Shown one piece after another: positions 8,422 to 16,260 of a stretch of DNA of 64,000 nt. Position numbers and translations under genes: made by a program. Origin of the DNA: CAWCUU01 sp963798855 (GTDB lineage Bacteria > Gemmatimonadota > Gemmatimonadetes > Longimicrobiales > RSA9); assembly GCA_963798855.1 (NCBI GenBank), contig CAWCUU010000003.1:62001-126000 (forward strand), written 5' to 3'. The notes below the pieces were generated by a model. It had not been told where the DNA came from and ran no database searches. It saw only the letters and a list, made by a program, of their open reading frames with translations. Position 1 is the first letter of the stretch. Each line of letters opens with the position of its first letter.

Positions 8422-9231
8422 CTAGGATGCCTGACCGACGTGTGCGGCGACGATCCCGCCGAAGTAGCTTTCCCAGCGGACTCGCGTGAAACCCGCGGCC
8501 TCCATGCGCCGGGCCAGCTCCGGCGGCTCGGGAAACTCGAGCACCGACGCCGGAAGGTAGGAATAGGCGGTGCCGTGCCCGGAGATCGCGCGGCCGACGT
8601 GCGGCAGAACATGCTGGAAATAGAAGAGATAGAGCGACCGGAACGGCTGCCGGCGAGGAACCGTGAACTCGAGCACGACGAGCGGGGCGCCGGCGCGCAA
8701 CACGCGGCGCAGCTCGCGCAGGCCCGCGTCGAGGTCGGCGAGGTTGCGGACGCCGAATCCTACGGTCGCCCCGTCGAAGGCGGCATCAGGGAAAGGAAGC
8801 CGGAGGGCGTCGGCACACACGGGCTCGACCGGAGCCCGCTCCAGCTTTCGCTTGCCCGCCTCCATCATCGGCAGCGCGAAGTCGAAGGCTACGACCGTTC
8901 CGTCGAAGCCACGCCGCCTCGCCAGCTCGAGGGCGAAGTCGAACGTGCCGGCACAGCCGTCCAGGAAGAGACCGAGCGGGGGGCCCGCCTCGCCGCGGTG
9001 GGCGAGGAGCGCGTCGACGGCTCGACGACGCCACGCCCGGTCCCGGTTCAGGCTGAGCAGGTGATTGAGCAGATCGTAGCGCCCCGCGATGGCGCCGAAC
9101 ATCCGCCGCACGGCGGAGGCCTTCTCCTGCTCGCCGGGGAGAACTCCGGACTGCGGGGTAGTCAATCGTGTCGCATCGAGTTCCTGGGGCCGATAGACCT
9201 GAATGGCGCCGAAACTAGCCTCCGCTGACAT
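8422..9231 (-). CDS. menG: Demethylmenaquinone methyltransferase (UbiE/MenG family)
   Basis: This 269-residue SAM-dependent C-methyltransferase catalyses the last step of menaquinone synthesis; some homologs also act on ubiquinone precursors. The family N-terminus is clear (VRRMFGAIAGRYDLLNHLLS), followed by the SAM site LDGCAGTFDFALELA and the segment DAAFDGATVGFGVRNLAD. LDGCAGT replaces the usual LDVACGTGD-type motif, so one Gly-rich position is shifted, but the rest is orthodox. The start is divergent from the sigma-factor gene, and the two proposed ATGs overlap in CATG at 9229-9232. This supports the late quinone grouping with ubiX, ubiA and ubiD. Confidence 0.94.
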   Translation of the reverse strand: MSAEASFGAIQVYRPQELDATRLTTPQSGVLPGEQEKASAVRRMFGAIAGRYDLLNHLLSLNRDRAWRRRAVDALLAHRGEAGPPLGLFLDGCAGTFDFALELARRRGFDGTVVAFDFALPMMEAGKRKLERAPVEPVCADALRLPFPDAAFDGATVGFGVRNLADLDAGLRELRRVLRAGAPLVVLEFTVPRRQPFRSLYLFYFQHVLPHVGRAISGHGTAYSYLPASVLEFPEPPELARRMEAAGFTRVRWESYFGGIVAAHVGQAS

Positions 9232-9937
9232 GCCCGCTCAAGGCCGCACCGAAGCCGACCCCGCGTCCGCGCCGTTGAAACCGGCTCGATCGCGCGGCCG
9301 TACGGTGGGCACGAAGGCACACGGCGTTGCGCGCAACCAATCGCCAGTGGAACTGACCAAGCTCTCCGACCAGGACATCGTCGCTCGGGCATCCGCCGGG
9401 AGCGAGAAGGCGTACCGCGAACTCATCCGGCGGTACGAGCGGCCGGTCTTTTCCCTGATCTACCGCGTCGTTCGCGATCGCGAGAAGGCCGAAGACCTGG
9501 CGCAGGACACGTTCGTCAAGGTCCTCAACCACATCGGCCGCTACAAGCCGGAGTACAAGTTCAGCTCCTGGATCTTCAAGATCGCGCACAACACGGCACT
9601 CGACGACGTTCGTCGCAAGGAGCTGCCGACGCTCTCTCTCGACGGCTCACCGCACCAGCTGAACCCGGCGGAGGCGGCGGCGACCGCACCGGTCGTGGCC
9701 TCCGACGACCCTGCGCCCGACGAGTTCGTGGAGAGTCGCGAGCTGGGTGGCGAGATCGAGGCCGCGATCGGCACGCTTCGCGACGAGTACCGCACCGCGA
9801 TCGTGCTGCGCCACATGGAGGGCTACGCGTACGAGGAAATCGCCGAGATCATGGATGTACCCCTCGGCACGGTGAAGACATACATCCACCGCGCGCGCCG
9901 AGAGCTGCGAGAGCGGCTCGAGCATCTCCGCTGCTGA
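9230..9937 (+). CDS. RNA polymerase sigma-70 factor, ECF type
   Basis: An extracytoplasmic-function-type sigma factor with only regions 2 and 4. Region 2 runs from about AYRELIRRYERPVFSLIYRV through DLAQDTFVKVLNHI and the -10 recognition helix SWIFKIAHNTALDDVRR. Region 4 has GYAYEEIAEIMDVPLGTVKT as its helix-turn-helix. The N-terminus is uncertain: ATG at 9230, an earlier ATG at 9203, and GTG at 9305 or 9347 are all in frame. The latter two would leave room for promoters between this gene and divergent menG. It is followed 60 bases later by a zinc-finger anti-sigma gene and envelope proteins, which suggests an envelope-stress regulon. Confidence 0.93.
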   Translation: MPAQGRTEADPASAPLKPARSRGRTVGTKAHGVARNQSPVELTKLSDQDIVARASAGSEKAYRELIRRYERPVFSLIYRVVRDREKAEDLAQDTFVKVLNHIGRYKPEYKFSSWIFKIAHNTALDDVRRKELPTLSLDGSPHQLNPAEAAATAPVVASDDPAPDEFVESRELGGEIEAAIGTLRDEYRTAIVLRHMEGYAYEEIAEIMDVPLGTVKTYIHRARRELRERLEHLRC

Positions 9938-9997
9938 AACCCGCAGCGATCCCGTACCGTAAGGCAGGATGTGGGAAATGAACATGGAGAAATCAAC

Positions 9998-10651
9998 GTG
10001 ACGGACGGACTCTTCCACCCTTCGCCGGAGCAGCTCGAGGCCTACGCCGCGGGCGAGCTCGACGACGGCGACACCGCGGTCCTGGAGTCGCATCTCCTGG
10101 ACTGCGGCCGCTGTCGTGTGGAGGCCGAGGAATGGAGGGCGCTCTTCGGAGCCCTCGCCGAGCTGCCTCGGCTGGAGCCGTCCGCCACCTTCGCGGACAA
10201 CGTCATGGCGGCCGTCCGGATTCGCCGGCCACTCATGGCACGAGTCTCCGCCCTTGCCGGCCAGCTGGAGCGGCTGCTGCCCCGATCGCGTCGCACCTGG
10301 ACCCTTCTCGGTGTCGCGGCCGTGCTCCCTGCGGCCGGCATGACGGCCCTGCTCCTCTGGGTGCTCAGCCAGCCGTGGCTCACCATCAACGGTCTGCTCT
10401 CGTTCGGCGCGAGCGAGCTGCTGACCGCGCTGACTACGCTGCCCGCCGACGGCCTCGACCTGCTCCGCGACAGCGGCGTGGGCGTCTGGCTCACCGGCGT
10501 GATCCAGCGTCTCGCCACCAGCGGCATGGCGCCGCTCGGAGTGGCAGCTGCGACCTTCGCTGCCCTGACCGCCGTTTCGGCCTGGGTGTTGTACAAGAAC
10601 CTGATTCGCCCCGGACTGCGGGAAAGAACCTATGCGAGCTACAGTGTCTGA
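9998..10651 (+). CDS. Zinc-finger anti-sigma factor, membrane anchored
   Basis: The N-terminal 60 residues match the anti-sigma zinc-finger fold, with H-x3-C-x2-C in SHLLDCGRCR. Two hydrophobic stretches follow, near residues 100-125 (LLGVAAVLPAAGMTALLLWV) and 175-200, so the protein spans the membrane. It would hold the adjacent sigma factor inactive until an envelope signal releases it. GTG at 9998 was chosen because GGAGA lies 7 bases upstream; another in-frame GTG at 9971 lacks this. Its end overlaps the next gene by 20 bases. Unlike RseA, most of the second half is membrane or cytoplasmic loop, with little periplasmic domain. Confidence 0.85.
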   Translation: MTDGLFHPSPEQLEAYAAGELDDGDTAVLESHLLDCGRCRVEAEEWRALFGALAELPRLEPSATFADNVMAAVRIRRPLMARVSALAGQLERLLPRSRRTWTLLGVAAVLPAAGMTALLLWVLSQPWLTINGLLSFGASELLTALTTLPADGLDLLRDSGVGVWLTGVIQRLATSGMAPLGVAAATFAALTAVSAWVLYKNLIRPGLRERTYASYSV

Positions 10652-11885
10652 CCGGCTGACGCGCCGCCTCGCGGCGGTCGCGACGGGGTTGTTCCTGATC
10701 CTGCCGCTGAAGGTGGCGGCCCAGGAATCGGCGACGACGCCACCCCCACCCGAACCTCCGACGCCGCCCGGCGGTGTGATCGCGAGTGAAGTCCAGCTCT
10801 CTCGCGATGCCGCCACCCTGACTCTCGAGCTGCCGGGGGACCACCGGCTGGAGCTCGGCCTCGCCGACGGCAATGTCATGTTGAACGGCGATGACATCGG
10901 TGACTACAGCCGCGGCGATGAGCTCTGGAGCAGCTGGCGTCAACTGCTGACCGACGCGATGGACACACCGAACGGCGATCTGGCGCGGCTGCTCATCGGC
11001 TGGAGCCCGCCGGGCGGCGAGGGCGCCGGCCGACAGCTCGATGTCGCGCTCGAATCCGCCCTCCAGGGCACCGCGGCCCCTGCGGAAGCGCGGGCGGCCG
11101 ATACGGTGCCCGGCAGCCCGGACGCGAAGGTGCGCCGACTGCAGTCGCGCATCGACCAGCTCGAAAGCCTGGTACAGGAGCTCGAGGACCAGCCCGCCAC
11201 CGCCGTGCGTGTGAGTCGCGACGGGGCACCCGACTGGCGCAGCCCGTTCCGACACCTGTGGGCCGGAGTTGCGGGCATTCTCTCGACGATCGCCATGTAC
11301 ATCGTGCTGCTGGCGATGGGCTTCGCGGCCGTCTTCTTCGGCCGACCCTATCTGGAGGCGGTCGCCGACACGGCACGCCACCACACGATGCGCTCGTGGG
11401 CGGTCGGCCTGGCCGGATCGTTCCTGGCCTTGCCCGTCTGGATCCTGGGGATCGTCGGCCTGGCCGTCTCGATCGTCGGCATCCCGCTCCTGCTCGCGTG
11501 GGTGCCGCTCTTCCCGGTCGCCGTCGTGCTTGCGGCGGTCTTCGGCTACCTCGCCGTCGCGCACGCCGGCGGCGAGGCTCTGGCGGAGCGCAGGCTGCAG
11601 GGAAGCGACTGGTTCAGCCGCGGCAACTCGTTCTACTACCTGATGACGGGGCTCGGGTTGCTGCTCGCGGTCTTCGTCGCCGCCCACGTCGTCCAGATGG
11701 CGGGGCCGTGGCTCGGCTTCATCCGCGGCCTGCTCATGTTCATCGGCGGCGTCCTGACCTGGGCCGCTCTGACGATCGGCTTCGGCGCCGTGCTGCTGTC
11801 CCGGGCCGGAACGCGGCCGCTGACGCGGCGTGGAGTGCTCGAGTCCGAGGAGGTGCCGCTCTTCGAGGAAGAGCCTCGTGTCTGA
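10632..11885 (+). CDS. Polytopic membrane protein with periplasmic N-terminal region, function unknown
   Basis: No confident family. The 417-residue product has a signal peptide ending near KVAAQES, a short proline-rich stretch, and a soluble region to about residue 200 ending in a predicted coiled coil (VRRLQSRIDQLESLVQELED). About five hydrophobic segments follow between residues 210 and 395. The membrane part looks like the bactofilin-neighbour or DUF-type proteins that accompany polymer-forming envelope factors, but this is only a resemblance. It overlaps the anti-sigma gene by 20 bases and is followed by a toastrack-like secreted protein (8-base overlap), so it is part of the sigma-controlled envelope operon. 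Confidence 0.72.
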   Translation: MRATVSDRLTRRLAAVATGLFLILPLKVAAQESATTPPPPEPPTPPGGVIASEVQLSRDAATLTLELPGDHRLELGLADGNVMLNGDDIGDYSRGDELWSSWRQLLTDAMDTPNGDLARLLIGWSPPGGEGAGRQLDVALESALQGTAAPAEARAADTVPGSPDAKVRRLQSRIDQLESLVQELEDQPATAVRVSRDGAPDWRSPFRHLWAGVAGILSTIAMYIVLLAMGFAAVFFGRPYLEAVADTARHHTMRSWAVGLAGSFLALPVWILGIVGLAVSIVGIPLLLAWVPLFPVAVVLAAVFGYLAVAHAGGEALAERRLQGSDWFSRGNSFYYLMTGLGLLLAVFVAAHVVQMAGPWLGFIRGLLMFIGGVLTWAALTIGFGAVLLSRAGTRPLTRRGVLESEEVPLFEEEPRV

Positions 11886-12759
11886 CCCCCGCCCGCCGTT
11901 GCGATCCGGCCGCCCTCCGTTCGGGCCGGCCGTACTGGCTGTCGCCGCTCTGCTGGCGGCTTCGCCGGGCCGCGCTCGCGCTCAGGACTGGCGCACGGTC
12001 ACCACCGAGCGAAGGTCCGCGGGCGAGGAGCTTCTGCACGTCGACCTCGAGTACGGCGCGGGAGAGCTCCATCTGCAGCCGGCGAGCTCCGACGTCCTGT
12101 ACCGCGCAAAGCTGCGCTACGACGCGGACAGCTTCCAGCCCGTCACCGACTACGAGGACGGCCGACTGCGCATCGGTGTCGACAACCAGCGCAAGGGGCT
12201 CAAGATCAACAAGCACAACGCCGGCCGCCTCGAGCTCGCGCTCGGCAGCGGCGTGCCCCTCGACCTGGACCTCAAGTTCGGCGCCGTCCAGGCCGACATC
12301 GACCTCGGCGGCCTACGCGTGCGCCAGGCGCAGATCTCCACCGGCGCGAGCGAGACGGACGTGCGCTTCTCCAGTCCGAACCCGGAGGAGATGTCGTCGC
12401 TCGAGATCGAGGTCGGCGCGGCCGCCTTCCGGGCGTCCGGTCTCGGCAACGCGAACATCCGACGCCTCGACGTCCAGGGCGGTGTCGCCAATGTGACCCT
12501 CGACTTCAGCGGCGAGTGGCAGCGCGACATGGAGGCCGAGGTGCAAATGGGCGTCGGCTCCATCACCTTCCGGATCCCGCGCGACATCGGCGTCAAGGTG
12601 ACGAAGAAGGGGTTCCTCGCCTCCTTCGACAGCGAGGGGTTCACGAAGCGCGATGGCGGCGACTACTACTCGGCGAACTGGTCCGACGCCGGACGCCACA
12701 TGAACGTGGACCTCGACTCCGCGTTCGGCTCGGTGAACGTCGTCTGGATTTCGAAGTGA
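11878..12759 (+). CDS. Secreted DUF4097/LiaF-like beta-helical (toastrack) protein
   Basis: A 293-residue protein with a signal peptide (cleavage after ARAQ) and a repeating beta-strand pattern in which short strands alternate with Gly turns, for example FGAVQADIDLGGLRV, VGAAAFRASGLGNANIRRL and MGVGSITFRIPRDIGV. This is the DUF4097 or toastrack-like fold seen in LiaF/LiaG and other envelope stress proteins. The GTG at 11878 overlaps the previous stop and has the strong GAGGAAGAG just upstream. It sits between a membrane protein and a small hydrophobic protein in the sigma/anti-sigma operon. A role as an envelope sensor or scaffold is inferred. Confidence 0.78.
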   Translation: MSDPRPPLRSGRPPFGPAVLAVAALLAASPGRARAQDWRTVTTERRSAGEELLHVDLEYGAGELHLQPASSDVLYRAKLRYDADSFQPVTDYEDGRLRIGVDNQRKGLKINKHNAGRLELALGSGVPLDLDLKFGAVQADIDLGGLRVRQAQISTGASETDVRFSSPNPEEMSSLEIEVGAAAFRASGLGNANIRRLDVQGGVANVTLDFSGEWQRDMEAEVQMGVGSITFRIPRDIGVKVTKKGFLASFDSEGFTKRDGGDYYSANWSDAGRHMNVDLDSAFGSVNVVWISK

Positions 12760-12772
12760 CTGGAGGAAACCG

Positions 12773-12997
12773 ATGTTGACGGCCCTGCTCACCTTCTTCG
12801 TGATCGGCCTCGTCGGCCTCGTGCTGCTCGGCGTGCTGCTCGCCGCCATCGGCATCGTCTTCAAGCTGACGCTCGGGCTGGCCGGCTTCGTGCTGTTCAG
12901 GATCCTGCCGATCGTGGCGCTCGGCTACCTGATCGTGCGGTTCCTGCGCCCCAGGCGCCCTCGTGAGCCGCGGACGGAGGCCGGCGCCGACATCTGA
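12773..12997 (+). CDS. Small two-helix membrane protein
   Basis: A 74-residue protein with two long hydrophobic helices (residues 3-32 and 35-58) and a basic tail RFLRPRRPREPR. A strong ribosome binding site, GGAGG, lies just upstream of the ATG. It is the last gene of the sigma-factor/anti-sigma/toastrack operon. PspC- or LiaI-like small envelope proteins occupy a similar position elsewhere, but no specific family motif is present, so no function is assigned. Confidence 0.7.
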   Translation: MLTALLTFFVIGLVGLVLLGVLLAAIGIVFKLTLGLAGFVLFRILPIVALGYLIVRFLRPRRPREPRTEAGADI

Positions 12998-13042
12998 CCG
13001 GCGGTCCCGCGGAGGCCGTCGGCGTCACCGACGCGATGGCCC

Positions 13043-13414
13043 ATGCGATTGCTGCTGCAGGACGAGACGAAGCTCCGCGTGGATGGACGAGGGGAGGGGC
13101 TCAGCGTCGAGAGCGAATCCAGCGACGTGGGCTTCTCTCCTCTTCACATGCTTGCCGCATCCCTGGCCACATGCACCTACGCGGTACTGCTGAGCTGGGC
13201 CCACGCCGCCGACCTCGATCACCGCGACCTGGCGATCGACACCGAGTGGGCTTACCAAGAAGACCCCCACCGCGTCGGCCGCTTCGACCTCACCCTGGAG
13301 TGGCCTTCCCTTCCCTCCAGCCGGCACCCCGCCGCCCTTCGCGTCGCCGCGGCGTGCACGGTCGAACACACGCTGAGCGTGCCCCCGGCCATAGAGATTC
13401 GCATCGGCGGCTGA
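13043..13414 (+). CDS. OsmC-family peroxiredoxin-like protein
   Basis: A 123-residue OsmC/Ohr-type protein that would reduce organic hydroperoxides with a pair of cysteines. The first Cys is in SLATCTYAVL near residue 44 and the second in AAACTVEHTL near residue 107. The fold landmark SPLHMLAASLATC is the usual OsmC helix. It is slightly shorter than Ohr (about 140 residues) and nearer to the YhfA/OsmC subgroup. It lies on the same strand 45 bases after the sigma-factor operon and may be cotranscribed, but no terminator was sought successfully in that gap. Confidence 0.88.
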   Translation: MRLLLQDETKLRVDGRGEGLSVESESSDVGFSPLHMLAASLATCTYAVLLSWAHAADLDHRDLAIDTEWAYQEDPHRVGRFDLTLEWPSLPSSRHPAALRVAAACTVEHTLSVPPAIEIRIGG

Positions 13415-13536
13415 TCGGAGCGGGGGCACGGGCGCGGCCCCCGGGCCGGGCGCGGCCGAGCCGGTGCCTTCGGCATGCGGGGTAGTGGCGTGTCCGAGCG
13501 CGACCGCGAGGACCGAGAACACCAGGGCTCACGGCG

Positions 13537-14307
13537 TTACTGTCGCCGCGTCCACACGACGATAACGCCGCAGCGGGAACTCCTTCCCCTGTTGAAGCGC
13601 GCCGGGATGGTTGCGGCATGACCGTAGATTTCCACCGCCTGGATGTCCTCGACGCGCAGGTCGTCTACCGCGAAATCGGGGCTCGCGGGGACCCCATCGA
13701 CGAAGATCTCGACAGGGCAATCACCCTTGTCCGGCCCCGCCAGGACAGGGACGGCCGATCGGAACCGAACCGTGCAGCGTGGGGAGACGCCGGGGCAGAC
13801 GACCATCAGGCCCGGAATACGACGCATCAGGTCGGTCGGACGGTGCGCCGCGCGCTTCGCTATCTCGCTTCGGTCAATGTAGTAGCCTTCGTGCGTTGCC
13901 CGACGAGCGTAGAACCCGCCCAACACCGTCGAACGGGTCCCTTCGACTACAACGCCGCCGAGCTGAACGGGCTGCGGCGTCAGCTCGATCCTTACGGCCG
14001 TATCCACCGCGTCATCGATCCGGACGACCCGCGATGCACTGCGATAGCCGATCGACTCCACGCGGATCGTGTGCTCGCCGTCGGCCACGTCGCCGAACGA
14101 GAATGAGCCGTCCGCGCCAGCAAATGTACCGCGGTAGGGTCCGGCGGAGTCAGCGCCGGCCGAGATCATTACCTGCGCGCTGGGCACCGGTTGTCCCGTG
14201 GTCATGTCGACCACCCGTCCGAGCATCCTACCCGCCGTCGACTGCGCCGAGGCAGGCAGCGTGGCGGTCGCAAGCCAAGCGAGCACAATGACTTCCTTTT
14301 GCGACAT
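13537..14307 (-). CDS. Carboxypeptidase-regulatory-like and TonB plug domain protein
   Basis: A 256-residue exported protein. After a signal peptide ending PASAQS comes a carboxypeptidase-regulatory-like beta sandwich (residues 30-105, including GRVVDMTTGQPVPSAQV). A TonB-receptor plug-like region follows (DLMRRIPGLMVV, VEIFVDGVP, EDIQAVEIYG) and ends in CGVIVVWTRRQ. There is no beta-barrel, so it is not a receptor in itself. Short proteins of this architecture are, to my knowledge, abundant in Gemmatimonadota and of unknown role. ATG at 14307 is preferred over the in-frame GTG at 14325. It is the last gene of the minus-strand accessory cluster, 67 bases after the Cys-rich peptide. Confidence 0.8.
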   Translation of the reverse strand: MSQKEVIVLAWLATATLPASAQSTAGRMLGRVVDMTTGQPVPSAQVMISAGADSAGPYRGTFAGADGSFSFGDVADGEHTIRVESIGYRSASRVVRIDDAVDTAVRIELTPQPVQLGGVVVEGTRSTVLGGFYARRATHEGYYIDRSEIAKRAAHRPTDLMRRIPGLMVVCPGVSPRCTVRFRSAVPVLAGPDKGDCPVEIFVDGVPASPDFAVDDLRVEDIQAVEIYGHAATIPARFNRGRSSRCGVIVVWTRRQ

Positions 14308-14374
14308 AGCCGGTGCGTCTCCCACTTTGGGTCGCCGCGGAGTAGGCGGGGCACGACCGCCAGCCGCAGACGTC

Positions 14375-14566
14375 CTATTGCGGAAAACCGCTGCAGCAAC
14401 TCAGGCTGGTGCACTCGGTAGTGGTGCACACATAGCCGACTCCGGGATAATACACGAGTTCTTTCTTTGAAGCAGCACTCGCGTGGCCCAACGGCACCAG
14501 TGAGGCCAGCGCGCCCATAATGGCTACCAAGGCAATTGCCCCGGCCGCCTTCTTCCGTCTCCTCAT
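14375..14566 (-). CDS. Small secreted Cys-rich peptide (63 residues)
   Basis: The peptide has a basic start (MRRRKK), a hydrophobic core to about residue 28 (AIALVAIMGALASLVPLG), a small-residue region HASAASKK and a short mature part with four cysteines in CTTTECTSLSCC. The ATG at 14566 is set by a good AAAGGAG site 6-7 bases upstream. An open frame reaches much further upstream but only across the thioredoxin-like gene in another frame. The layout, a Lys/Arg-rich leader followed by a Cys-rich tail next to a 6-bladed beta-propeller and a CxxC protein, recalls the NVEALA-type exported peptides of Bacteroidetes. No sequence identity to that motif is seen. Confidence 0.72.
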   Translation of the reverse strand: MRRRKKAAGAIALVAIMGALASLVPLGHASAASKKELVYYPGVGYVCTTTECTSLSCCSGFPQ

Positions 14567-14606
14567 CGTGAGCTCCTTTCCGCCCGAATTGCGGCTTAAG
14601 CTAAAG

Positions 14607-15126
14607 CTAAGTCGTGCCCCGACTATCCAACGTACGTCGAATGTACTCAACAGCAGCGGCTGCGGCCCGGGACAAGTCCGGCAGCGATGCAAATCCGGAA
14701 GTCTCCCAGGACGCAACGAGCGTGTCTCTGTCAAACACGTATAGGGCAGGCAGCTCGGTCGAGCCAAAGAAGTGGACATACTCGCGACGCGTAATCGGGA
14801 TGATTTCGACGTCGAGACGCTCGTCACGGAGAAAGGATCGAAGCAGGTCGTCTGGAACGCCCCTCGGCATCGCAACTATCCGCGCGGACCCTCCCCTCGC
14901 GCTCGCCAGAATGTCTAAGTGCCAAAGTGGGGGCGCCGCATGAGTAACAGTCAACTGTTCGGAACGCCCATACCACGGTCAGACGGCCGTCTTCACCTTG
15001 CTGTCGCAGATCCGGGGCGAGCGTTCTACCTAAACTTCTGCCGGGGCTCACACCAGGCGTTGCTCCGCATGCTGTCACGGCCACGGCGTAGACCGCTACT
15101 GACATCAGGGCTAGGATCGCACGCAT
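14607..15126 (-). pseudogene. Thioredoxin-like lipoprotein, frameshifted in a G5 run
   Basis: Two frames together make one thioredoxin-like protein. The upstream frame (from ATG 15126) has a signal peptide with a lipobox-like VTAC, then LTVVWAFRTVDCYSCGAP with a CxxC motif. The downstream frame continues LWHLDILASARGG to the end at 14607 with the cis-Pro-like STELPALYVF. The two join cleanly if one base of the five-G run at 14929-14933 is removed, which gives an uninterrupted 172-residue protein. The defect is therefore a homopolymer-length change: a sequencing or assembly error, a phase-variable switch, or a recent mutation. It overlaps the beta-propeller gene by 16 bases and precedes the Cys-rich peptide. 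Confidence 0.75.
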
Positions 15127-16160
15127 ACGACAAGTCGACTAGGAACCGAAGCTGTGGGATCTAGAAAATACAGGCGCTTTCGATCGGAGGACCATCCCAT
15201 GAGTCTCGGCGTATCTAACGCCTCAAGGACTTTTGTGCCGCTGGTACGCACCTCGGCCAGCCGCCAGTAGTCCTCCCCGGCGAGCCTGTCAACGAACTGA
15301 ATGAGGAGAGTCGAATCGTTGAGAAAGGTTACGGACTGCACCATGGAAAAAGAAGACAACCATCTTTCCAAGGCCTCGGATCTGCCTTCGGATCGCGGGG
15401 GCGGGGAATCAACTGGTCGGAAGTGGGCCAACCTCAGGGGCAGCTTTCGGCGCGGCCTGCCATCGAATGAGAAGAAGTAGACTGTGTCGGATACCGAGTA
15501 CGTGGCGGCGATCTCCTTCCGGTCCCCCATCAGGTCGAAGGCTGTCCATCCGAATGCGAATGTCGGAAAGTTCAGCGACGCTGCCTGACTAGGAGCAGAA
15601 AAGAAACTCGTCACGACGGAGCGTGCTCGGGTATTCCAGACATGCAGCAACCACGGCCGAGCACTTCCGACAAGGTGGCCCGCAATCAGCACAGTGGAGT
15701 CGGTTAGCGGGGTAGCTGAGTAGGCCGTTCCAATGGACGTGGGCTGGGACCGTTCGAGCGAACCATCCAGCTTCATCCACTTGAGTATTCCGGACGCATC
15801 CGTGACGGGGACCGACTCCGAATCGGGCGGTAGGTGGGAGATGCTGATGATGTTCTCGAACTCGCCCGGACCGCTGCCGCGGCGGCCAAAATGGCCAATT
15901 AGTCTGCCGTCAGACGCGTAGAGTCGTAACTGTGCCTCTTTGAAGTCACCGACGATCAGTTTCTCTGGATCGGCAGCATCGAGAATTGGGCTGACGTTAA
16001 TGACATCATCGGTCTCCTCAAGCGAGACCGGCCACGTCCTCGCACAGAAGGTGCCGAGGGAGAACTCCTCAGCGGATTTCGACAAGGATTCGGTGCATCC
16101 GATACAGACAAGAAAGGAAGCGATCGGGAGGAAGACGATCCTGCGGACTTCTAGGGTCAT
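15111..16160 (-). CDS. 6-bladed beta-propeller lipoprotein
   Basis: A 349-residue exported protein with a hydrophobic N-terminus ending VCIGCTES, which may be a lipobox. The body shows repeated propeller-blade features, the clearest being LYASDGRLIGHFGRRGSG, the NHL-like turn of the 6-bladed beta-propeller family (DUF4934/DUF5128-like) that often sits next to exported peptides in Bacteroidetes. Later strands such as YFFSFDGRPRRKLPL repeat the pattern. Base composition is visibly lower in GC than the flanking genome. It follows the AraC-like regulator by 100 bases and overlaps the thioredoxin-like gene. The ligand is unknown. Confidence 0.75.
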   Translation of the reverse strand: MTLEVRRIVFLPIASFLVCIGCTESLSKSAEEFSLGTFCARTWPVSLEETDDVINVSPILDAADPEKLIVGDFKEAQLRLYASDGRLIGHFGRRGSGPGEFENIISISHLPPDSESVPVTDASGILKWMKLDGSLERSQPTSIGTAYSATPLTDSTVLIAGHLVGSARPWLLHVWNTRARSVVTSFFSAPSQAASLNFPTFAFGWTAFDLMGDRKEIAATYSVSDTVYFFSFDGRPRRKLPLRLAHFRPVDSPPPRSEGRSEALERWLSSFSMVQSVTFLNDSTLLIQFVDRLAGEDYWRLAEVRTSGTKVLEALDTPRLMGWSSDRKRLYFLDPTASVPSRLVVCVRS

Positions 16161-16260
16161 GGCTGGCTCCGACTCTGCGCCAAGAAATGGCGCTCACGCG
16201 CAATAGCGAATATGCGCGCGGCCCGTCACTCGGAAGAAGTCCCAGATTTTTGCAGCACTG

